Source: Marinilabiliales bacterium
Lineage (GTDB): Bacteria; Bacteroidota; Bacteroidia; Bacteroidales; BM523
Length of the DNA: 14,280 bases
NCBI GenBank assembly: GCA_002869425.1
Contig: PKSZ01000625.1
Span: forward strand, 1-14,280
Direction of reading: 5' to 3'
The notes under the pieces were generated by a model. The model saw only the letters and a program-made list of their open reading frames with translations, had not been told where the DNA came from and ran no database searches. Every line of letters begins with the position of its first letter. The first letter of the stretch is position 1. Both the position numbers and the translations under genes were made by a program. This document shows, in pieces, positions 8,805 to 14,280 of this stretch.

Positions 8805-9551
8805 TTACATCAAACCGATAGTATCAACCTTTTTCAGATCGGCCTTTGTGTCAATTGAAATACTCTCGTATTCAGTAAATTCTACTTTTATTTTATAACC
8901 ATTTTCAATCCAGCGAAGCTGTTCTAATGATTCGGCAATCTCAAGAGGTGTGGCATCAAGTCTTGTAATTTTGTGCAGAACATCTTTTCTGTAAGCATAA
9001 AGTCCAATGTGCTTATAAAATCTGTACTTAACCCATTTTTCCTGCTTCTCATCCCTAACATAAGGGATTGGTTATCGGCTGAAATAAATAGCATCCTGCT
9101 TTTTATTTACAATTACTTTGGGTTTATTGGGGTTGAAAATATCTTCAGAATTATTAATAGGCTTAGCCAATGTAGCAATCTGCACTTTTTTATTTTTAAA
9201 GCAAGCAGCAACTTCTTTTAATTGTTCAGGATATATAAAAGGTTCATCTCCCTGTATATTTACAACCACATCAAATTCAATATCATAATCTGATTCGTAT
9301 ATTGAAACAGCCTCAGCACATCTGTCAGTACCACTTCTGTGCTTCTTAGAGGTCATTACTACTTTTCCTCCAAATCCTTCTACTGCTTCAAAGATTCTTT
9401 TATCATCAGTAGCTACTACAACATGATCAAAAACTTTTGAGGCCTGCTCAAAAACCCTCTGGATCATCATCTTACCATTAATCATTACCAAAGGTTTTCC
9501 TGGAAATCTAGTTGAAGCGTACCGAGCTGGTATAATCCCAATAAAATTCAT
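8805..9551 (-). pseudogene. kdsB: CMP-Kdo synthetase (3-deoxy-manno-octulosonate cytidylyltransferase), interrupted by one in-frame TAA
   Basis: KdsB activates Kdo with CTP to CMP-Kdo for the lipopolysaccharide inner core. The frame has 248 codons before the final TAA, the normal family length. The first 159 codons include IIPARYASTRFPGKPL (6-21), VATDD (46-50), HRSGTDR (71-77), NIQGDEPF (98-105) and AIYFSR. Codon 160, at 9072-9074, is TAA. The same frame then continues with PIPYVRD, KHIGLYAYRKD, AESLEQLRWIENGY and SISIDT, all conserved KdsB segments. Family members read FSR-S-x-IP here, so Ser (TCA) changed to TAA is the simplest explanation. If real, the stop removes 89 codons, including the C-terminal Asp of the IDT motif that helps bind Mg, and should abolish activity. 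That is surprising beside intact lipid A genes. A sequence error, a second kdsB copy or readthrough would reconcile it. Confidence 0.9.
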
Positions 9552-9595
9552 TTACAACGGGTTAATCAATTATTAACATTCAGTTAGATTAATAC

Positions 9596-9623
9596 GAAAA
9601 GTATAAATAATTAGTGAATCAAA
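9596..9623 (-). promoter_or_regulatory. Possible kdsB promoter (TTTG, 16 bases, TACTTTTC)
   Basis: On the minus strand TTTG (9623-9620) is followed after 16 bases by TACTTTTC (9603-9596), one mismatch from the TAnnTTTG consensus. It lies in the 114-base gap upstream of kdsB. The spacing is slightly short for Bacteroidota promoters, so this is a tentative call. A 6-bp inverted repeat (gttaat, 9561-9566; attaac, 9572-9577) lies between it and the start codon; it has no T tract, so it is not a terminator. Confidence 0.3.
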
Positions 9624-9665
9624 TTCAGCAATACTGTTTTTCTTTCAACCAATTTATTAACGAAA

Positions 9666-11789
9666 CTAGAACTTGAAGCGAACCTGTGCCTTTACCTCTG
9701 ATTTTGTTTTACCTTGTATTTCGGTAAGCCCGGAGCCCTGCACATCTTTCTCAGGATAATAAAACTGAGAATATCTAAGCCACACATCAATACCTCTTCG
9801 GATTGTATACCTTAATGTAAGATATGTTCGGGTTCCTTTGTAATTATATGCAGGAATAGAGAATCCATATAAAACATCATTCTCATAGGCATATATTCGG
9901 GCATTGTAGCTCGCATCAAAAACAGCAAAACGAAAAGCAAGTGAAAGAGGAATTCTTACCGGCTTATACATTATGTCCTGATATATCATATAGCCCAATT
10001 CAGCTGGATTTGTTGACTCCTGATAATGAGTAAATTCAATCCGATTTTTCAATTCTAAGGTTCTTGAAACATCATATGCAAGATGATAGCGTAATTTCAT
10101 CAAGCCTATGTCCTGAAGATCGACCGGTGAAGCATCCACAGCATCTGTATTTTGCTGCTTAATTTCATTCTTAAATCTAACATACATGGAAACATAGCGT
10201 GACGGCGTATAGTCAGCCTGTAAAAAATAATCTTGTCCATTAGATGGACTATAAACTCTTGACCTCAACCATAGAAAACGATAAAAATCATAGTATCCTG
10301 AAATTTTCCAGTTTTTTGCCGGAAAAATGATCGTGCCCACATATACACCATCTTCATTGACAGGTTTGCTCTCAGCAAAACTACCTGCATACAAAGATTG
10401 ATAATCTTTATCATAATGCCTATGCAAAACAGCCATAGAAACCTGTGGTGCAATTGAGAACAATGCCCCATTTACCGTTGCCAAACCACCATTCATTGAT
10501 CGTCCGGTTTCACCAAACACCTGGATATTTTTTACAACAAACTCATAATTCAATCCCTGTGTAGTATTTTCGTTACCACTGAATTCAAAAGCATTATATT
10601 TATTCTGTGTTTTTTGTATTTCCTCGCCATAAATGTAATGTGCATAAGTGTAGCCCAACTTAAACTTTTTGCCTGAATAAGACACATTTCCTCCGAAAAT
10701 TGAAACATCCATTGCATCTTTATCCAGCAGTTTTGAAGGTGTTGTATGCAAGCCTGTTAGCTGCAATGATGTAGCATATTGTGCTTCTTCATCAACATCA
10801 TCAAAACTTTCAATATTGGCATCTACTTTTCGCTTACTATAAAAAGCCGACACATCAAAATCACCAAAAGCCACCGTTGTACCAACACCTCGTAAAAAAT
10901 TATTCTCATCCGTTGAGCTATAGCGTCTAACTTTTCGTGCCTTCTTTTTGATATTCAAAACGTAAGGGGATTTTCCGTATGACATTCCCGACCAAATTGT
11001 AAGTCCCTGTCCAAATTGCAATTGATAATCGCCCAATGCCAGCGTTTTTATCGGACCTATCCCATTTATCTGAATATGAGCTGAACTGTAATCAAATCCA
11101 TTGCTAAATTTATCTTCTACTAACGGGTAAATAGAATCATTAATATTGGACCTCAAAAATGCTTCTCCTGCATCTTTTTCTGCAACAAAACCCGCATAAA
11201 TTTTGTTCTTATACTGATATTTATAGCGTGTATAAACTTTTTGAGGACTTCCCAAATATCGACTATTAGGGTTTGCTGCCAATGCAGAATCTGAAACAGG
11301 GGAATAACCTTCTTGCTCTTCCACAACCTGTTGCACCCGGAAAAACAACTGGTTACTTCCATATTTCAATGCTCGCTTAATGCTAAAATTTTCATCTTCA
11401 GAATATTTTCCTATGGTAACAAAAGGTAACAATCGCTGAATATCATCATTTGAGTACCCATGCAATAACTGCAATTCGTATATGGTTAAAAACTTACCAA
11501 AACGCTCACGATATTTTAAGATACTTTGTATCTGAAAGTCATTAAGAAATTGCAACTTTTCCAACTCTTCTTCAGTAGCCTCATTCAAATTAATTGGATT
11601 ATTTAAAAAGTAATTCAGATCATCATACAAAGATGTATAATCCAATTCCTCATCAGAATTACTTGCGATTTCTTCTATGAGATCTTCAATTGTTTTATAT
11701 CTCTCATTTGTAGGCTGCTGAGCTTTCAGAGAAACGACTAAGCCTGCCAACATAATCAGCAATATAGAAATATATAACTTATGCATCAT
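9666..11789 (-). CDS. Secreted protein with ComEA-like helix-hairpin-helix region and C-terminal beta-barrel
   Basis: This is a 707-residue exported protein of a type seen in Bacteroidota and usually annotated only as helix-hairpin-helix protein. The signal peptide spans about 1-23 (cleavage near LKAQQ). Residues about 64-126 resemble ComEA/HHH_3: PINLNEATEEELEKLQ, then a helix with ILKYRERFGKF, then a second copy ending LLPFVTI. The glycines of the DNA-contacting GxG hairpins are replaced (LND and SND), so DNA binding is doubtful. From about 150 to the end the protein is rich in aromatic, alternating strand-like segments and closes KAQVRFKF with a terminal Phe, as in outer-membrane barrels. 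The start ATG overlaps the stop of the PorV/PorQ-like gene by 4 bases, so the two are translationally coupled and may work together. An ATG one codon later is an equal alternative. It ends in TAG. Function unknown. Confidence 0.85.
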   Translation of the reverse strand: MMHKLYISILLIMLAGLVVSLKAQQPTNERYKTIEDLIEEIASNSDEELDYTSLYDDLNYFLNNPINLNEATEEELEKLQFLNDFQIQSILKYRERFGKFLTIYELQLLHGYSNDDIQRLLPFVTIGKYSEDENFSIKRALKYGSNQLFFRVQQVVEEQEGYSPVSDSALAANPNSRYLGSPQKVYTRYKYQYKNKIYAGFVAEKDAGEAFLRSNINDSIYPLVEDKFSNGFDYSSAHIQINGIGPIKTLALGDYQLQFGQGLTIWSGMSYGKSPYVLNIKKKARKVRRYSSTDENNFLRGVGTTVAFGDFDVSAFYSKRKVDANIESFDDVDEEAQYATSLQLTGLHTTPSKLLDKDAMDVSIFGGNVSYSGKKFKLGYTYAHYIYGEEIQKTQNKYNAFEFSGNENTTQGLNYEFVVKNIQVFGETGRSMNGGLATVNGALFSIAPQVSMAVLHRHYDKDYQSLYAGSFAESKPVNEDGVYVGTIIFPAKNWKISGYYDFYRFLWLRSRVYSPSNGQDYFLQADYTPSRYVSMYVRFKNEIKQQNTDAVDASPVDLQDIGLMKLRYHLAYDVSRTLELKNRIEFTHYQESTNPAELGYMIYQDIMYKPVRIPLSLAFRFAVFDASYNARIYAYENDVLYGFSIPAYNYKGTRTYLTLRYTIRRGIDVWLRYSQFYYPEKDVQGSGLTEIQGKTKSEVKAQVRFKF

Positions 11790-12622
11790 GATTCAGATGA
11801 TGCCTTTCCAAATGTGTAAGACATAGACAAATGAGGTGTTATTCCAAGATAGTCATGATAGCTAAAAGCAAAATCTGCCCTAAATCCTGTTTTTCCATAA
11901 CCAACACCAAATGCATATCTATTCAGCGGATTCGTACTTACACCTGCACGTAGATAAAGATTATCAACCAACATGTATTCCATACCCGCTTTAAAGTATA
12001 TTGCCTTCTCCATATCTTTCTCCGTTTCTGCAGTTACAACCGCCGTTTCAGAAAACCTATACCCCACTCCTATTTTCATTATAGTGGGTATTCGTTCGTC
12101 ATTAAAATCAGCTATTTTTGCCCGTGTTGGATTGTACACATGTGCTGCAACAATGAAATTATCAATGGGCTCAGAAAGAATTCCAATTTCAGCAACTGGA
12201 ACACCTTTAGTTCCATAAGCACTGGGCAGACTGACCAACAGATAGTCCATTTGTATCCCCATTGAAAATCTTTTATTGAAGGCTTTTGCATAGGCTAGTC
12301 CTATTTTTGTTTCACTAAACTCAGAAAATCCATAATGACTCATTGATAAGCCAAGACTACCAAACTGAACCGGAGCAACCAATGCTATTGATTTATTAGA
12401 CAAATCTGACAAAGCAAATTCGCTATTATAGTTCACTCCCAACGAAAATCTTTCAATTCTGGCAATTCCTGCCTGATTATGATACATGGACCAAACATCA
12501 CTTAGCATCACTCCGGAATTGCCCATAGATGCCTGTCTTGCTCCAGACATAAAATTATCACCGGCTGCAAAAGTGATACTTGCAATAAGCACAATCTGTA
12601 TGAGCAGAAGAATTTTTTTCAT
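11786..12622 (-). CDS. PorV/PorQ-like outer-membrane protein
   Basis: This 278-residue protein has a signal peptide (about 1-19, cleavage near TFA/AGD). Its mature start, GARQASMGNSGVMLSDVWSMYHNQAGIARI, has the pattern of the PorV/PorQ and FadL-like family, where a conserved Gly-rich N-terminus with an MG motif and an NPAGIA-type motif (here NQAGIAR) plugs or lines an outer-membrane barrel. The rest is strand-like and ends LSMSYTFGKASSES. PorV and PorQ themselves serve the type IX secretion system, but this protein is not clearly either one; it may be a barrel paralogue. It lies 1 base after purE and overlaps the HhH-barrel gene by 4 bases, so the last two genes of the operon probably encode partners in the outer membrane. 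It ends in TGA. Confidence 0.8.
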   Translation of the reverse strand: MKKILLLIQIVLIASITFAAGDNFMSGARQASMGNSGVMLSDVWSMYHNQAGIARIERFSLGVNYNSEFALSDLSNKSIALVAPVQFGSLGLSMSHYGFSEFSETKIGLAYAKAFNKRFSMGIQMDYLLVSLPSAYGTKGVPVAEIGILSEPIDNFIVAAHVYNPTRAKIADFNDERIPTIMKIGVGYRFSETAVVTAETEKDMEKAIYFKAGMEYMLVDNLYLRAGVSTNPLNRYAFGVGYGKTGFRADFAFSYHDYLGITPHLSMSYTFGKASSES

Positions 12623-12623
12623 A

Positions 12624-13130
12624 TTAACCTACCCTAAACTCAAACTTATGTTCAGCAAGATCTTTATTTGCTTTTACAATTTTATCTTTTAGGTTTGCCT
12701 TAAACTCAACAACCTGATCCATCATTTCATTATCGCCTGAAGCCACAATTTGCGCCGCCAAAATCGCTGCATTTTGAGCACCGTTTATTCCAACAGTAGC
12801 CACTGGTATACCCGGAGGCATTTGCACAATAGCAAGCAATGCATCCAAACCATCAAGTGATGCTTTAATTGGAACACCAATCACTGGCACAGGTGTATTT
12901 GCAGCTATTACTCCTGGTAAATGCGCTGCCATACCTGCTGCAGCAATAATAACCTTTATCCCTTTATCTTTGGCTTCTTTTGCAAATTTCTCAACTTCTG
13001 CTGGCGTTCTGTGAGCTGACAAGGCATTGATTTCAAATGGAATTTTAAAATCATTCAGGGCTTTTGCTGCCTTCTCCATAACAGGCCAGTCTGATGTACT
13101 GCCCATAATAATACTAACTTGTGCTTTCAT
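12624..13130 (-). CDS. purE: N5-carboxyaminoimidazole ribonucleotide mutase
   Basis: PurE class I converts N5-CAIR to CAIR in de novo purine synthesis, in the cytoplasm. The 168-residue product has normal length. Key motifs are GSTSDWPVM (10-18), which holds the phosphate and ribose, SAHRTP (38-43) with the catalytic H40, AAAGMAAHLPG (63-73) and IGVPI (84-88). Mid-sequence LAIVQMPPGIPVATVGINGAQNAA is highly typical of bacterial PurE. No purK is visible in this window. The gene leads an operon with two outer-membrane protein genes 1 base downstream, an odd functional pairing that may reflect only shared transcription. It is divergent from hpt, so two purine genes share a 91-base promoter region. 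It ends in TAA. Confidence 0.97.
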   Translation of the reverse strand: MKAQVSIIMGSTSDWPVMEKAAKALNDFKIPFEINALSAHRTPAEVEKFAKEAKDKGIKVIIAAAGMAAHLPGVIAANTPVPVIGVPIKASLDGLDALLAIVQMPPGIPVATVGINGAQNAAILAAQIVASGDNEMMDQVVEFKANLKDKIVKANKDLAEHKFEFRVG

Positions 13131-13157
13131 CTTTTTATTTTTATTATGCTGCTCTTA

Positions 13158-13193
13158 CAAAAATATATTATTTTAGTGAACTCTTATGACAAA
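13158..13193 (-). promoter_or_regulatory. Probable purE operon promoter (TTTG ... TATTTTTG)
   Basis: On the minus strand TATTTTTG (13165-13158) matches TAnnTTTG exactly. A TTTG (13193-13190) lies 24 bases upstream, slightly longer than usual spacing. The predicted transcript would have a leader of about 20 bases before the purE ATG. On the plus strand, tattttag (13169-13176) is a one-mismatch -7 candidate for hpt, without a good -33 partner. I see no clear purine-repressor palindrome in the gap. Confidence 0.4.
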
Positions 13194-13221
13194 AAGGGGA
13201 AAAACTGACTAAAAGCAACAC

Positions 13222-13758
13222 ATGAAAAAAGTTCGATTATTAGATAAAGAGTTTGAAATTTCCATCTCAGCAAATGAAATTCAAAATGCAGTTGGTAATA
13301 TGGCAACTCAGCTTAATAAAGACCTGCAAGGTAAGGATGTTGTATTTCTGGGAATACTCAACGGTGCATTCATGTTTGCCAGTGATTTGTTTAAAAAAAT
13401 TGAAATTGATTGTCAGATTACATTCCTAAAACTTGCTTCTTATGAAGGAACAACAAGTACAGGGCATGTTAAAAGGCTGATTGGTCTCAGTCAGGACATT
13501 AGCAATAAGACCGTTATTATTCTTGAAGACATTGTTGATACTGGCATTACTCTTGATCACATAATCAAACAGCTCAAAGGATATGAACCAGCAGAAATTA
13601 AAGTAGCTACTTTTTTATTTAAACCTTATGCATACCAAAAAGACAATAAGATAGATTATATTGGGATGTCCATACCAAATGAATTTATCGTTGGTTACGG
13701 TCTCGACTACGATGGTTTTGGAAGAAATCTCGAAGATATTTATAAAGTAATTGACTAA
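13222..13758 (+). CDS. hpt: Hypoxanthine phosphoribosyltransferase
   Basis: This purine salvage enzyme joins hypoxanthine (and often guanine) to PRPP, giving IMP or GMP, in the cytoplasm. The 178-residue product has the family length. Visible motifs are LGILNGAFMF (43-52), ASYEGTTSTG for the flexible loop (72-81), the PRPP-binding VIILEDIVDTGIT (98-110) with E102, D103 and general-base D106, FKPYA (133-137) that contacts the purine, and the closing FIVGYGLDYDGFGRNL. No residue looks missing. It is divergent from purE and lies 10 bases upstream of adk, so salvage and nucleotide phosphorylation genes appear to be co-transcribed. It ends in TAA. Confidence 0.96.
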   Translation: MKKVRLLDKEFEISISANEIQNAVGNMATQLNKDLQGKDVVFLGILNGAFMFASDLFKKIEIDCQITFLKLASYEGTTSTGHVKRLIGLSQDISNKTVIILEDIVDTGITLDHIIKQLKGYEPAEIKVATFLFKPYAYQKDNKIDYIGMSIPNEFIVGYGLDYDGFGRNLEDIYKVID

Positions 13759-13768
13759 TTTTACAATC

Positions 13769-14280
13769 ATGCTTAATTTAATACTATTTGGTCCTCCGGG
13801 TGCAGGAAAGGGAACCCAATCTGAAAAAATCATTAAGAAATATGGTTTGATCCATCTTTCAACAGGTGATATTCTAAGAGGTGAAATCAAAAATAAAACT
13901 GAACTGGGATTGAAAGCTCAGGAGTTTATGAATAAGGGTATGCTGGTTCCGGATGAAGTTGTTATCGGAATGATTAAATTAAAGCTTGAGGCCAATAAAA
14001 CAGCCAAAGGGTTTATTTTTGATGGTTTTCCAAGGACAAAAGCACAAGCTGAAGCACTAGATAATCTACTTTCAGAAATGAATACGCCTATTTCTGCAAT
14101 GCTTGCTCTTGAAGTTGACCATGATGAACTTGTAAAAAGATTGCTTAACAGAGGTAAAGATTCCGGGAGATCAGACGATCAGGATCAATCAATCATAAAC
14201 AACCGAATTAATGTTTATCATAAGGAAACAGCACCTTTAATTGAATACTACTCTGCACAAAAGAAACATTTTGGTATTCA
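13769..14280 (+). CDS. adk: Adenylate kinase, 3' end outside window
   Basis: Adenylate kinase interconverts ATP and AMP with two ADP and is essential for nucleotide balance. The ATG at 13769 opens MLNLILFGPPGAGKGT, the nucleotide-binding P-loop, and the frame stays open to the edge (170 residues; about 20 are probably missing). Other motifs are HLSTGDILRGEI for AMP binding, GFIFDGFPRTKAQAEAL, and LLNRGKDSGRSDD with the catalytic arginines. The LID is the short form: RGKDSGRSDDQDQS leads straight to the INNRINVYH helix, without the zinc-type Cys cluster of long-LID enzymes. It follows hpt by 10 bases and is probably in the same operon. Confidence 0.96.
   Translation, partial: MLNLILFGPPGAGKGTQSEKIIKKYGLIHLSTGDILRGEIKNKTELGLKAQEFMNKGMLVPDEVVIGMIKLKLEANKTAKGFIFDGFPRTKAQAEALDNLLSEMNTPISAMLALEVDHDELVKRLLNRGKDSGRSDDQDQSIINNRINVYHKETAPLIEYYSAQKKHFGI

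Noticed and set aside
7264..9074. Recoding by selenocysteine, pyrrolysine or programmed frameshift at the two stops
   Set aside because: Selenocysteine uses TGA and pyrrolysine TAG, while both stops are TAA. The frame is unchanged on both sides, so no frameshift is involved.
7264..9074. Genome-wide reassignment of TAA to a sense codon
   Set aside because: TAA is the final stop of lpxC-fabZ, the 191-residue protein, the receptor, the EEP gene, kdsB, purE and hpt at the expected protein lengths.
9552..9665. Terminator for the HhH-barrel operon or the kdsB gap hairpin as an RNA gene
   Set aside because: The only inverted repeat is a 6-bp AT-rich stem without a T tract. It could be chance in AT-rich DNA.
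9666..11789. Calling the HhH-barrel protein a DNA-uptake receptor outright
   Set aside because: The ComEA resemblance is limited to the helix pattern, the DNA-contacting hairpin glycines are missing, and no competence gene is nearby.
11973..12218. Plus-strand open frame opposite the PorV/PorQ-like gene
   Set aside because: It lies wholly antisense to a well-supported gene and its translation shows no family motif. Other antisense frames in the window were dismissed for the same reason.

Overview
This window is AT-rich chromosomal DNA from a member of the Bacteroidota, most likely of the Bacteroidales/Marinilabiliales type. The grounds are a fused LpxC-FabZ enzyme next to lpxA, a DUF5689 lipoprotein paired with a TonB-dependent receptor, a PorV/PorQ-like barrel protein, a short-LID adenylate kinase, TAnnTTTG-like promoter elements and little sign of Shine-Dalgarno sequences. 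I see no rRNA, tRNA, CRISPR array, insertion sequence or phage gene. No gene-free stretch exceeds about 130 bases.

Layout. (1) Positions 1-2658, plus strand: the 3' part of lpxC-fabZ, then lpxA directly abutting it, then a small secreted probable outer-membrane barrel 2 bases later. This is a lipid A operon entering from the left. (2) 2670-3719, minus: thiL, convergent with the lipid A operon. (3) 3794-7614, minus: a TonB-dependent receptor gene followed by a DUF5689/choice-of-anchor J lipoprotein gene, closed by a clear hairpin terminator. (4) 7746-8798, plus: a secreted endonuclease/exonuclease/phosphatase (EEP) protein, divergent from the receptor. (5) 8805-9551, minus: kdsB. (6) 9666-13130, minus: purE, then a PorV/PorQ-like barrel gene, then a large secreted HhH-plus-barrel gene. 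These are packed with a 1-base gap and a 4-base overlap, so they look like one operon. (7) 13222-14280, plus: hpt, then adk running off the end.

How the genes fit together. lpxC-fabZ, lpxA and kdsB supply lipid A and Kdo for the outer membrane. purE, hpt and adk are purine synthesis and salvage genes, and thiL makes thiamine diphosphate. The receptor, lipoprotein and secreted EEP protein look like one surface scavenging locus, possibly for nucleic acids or other phosphodiesters (inference).

The most notable observation is that two genes, the TonB-dependent receptor and kdsB, are each broken by exactly one in-frame TAA codon. Both reading frames are otherwise intact, full length and in the same frame on both sides of the stop. 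In both, a serine (TCA) would fit the family pattern, so one base change could explain each. The causes to separate are sequence error, real gene decay and nonsense suppression. TAA also ends seven of the twelve genes whose ends are visible, which argues against reassignment of TAA.
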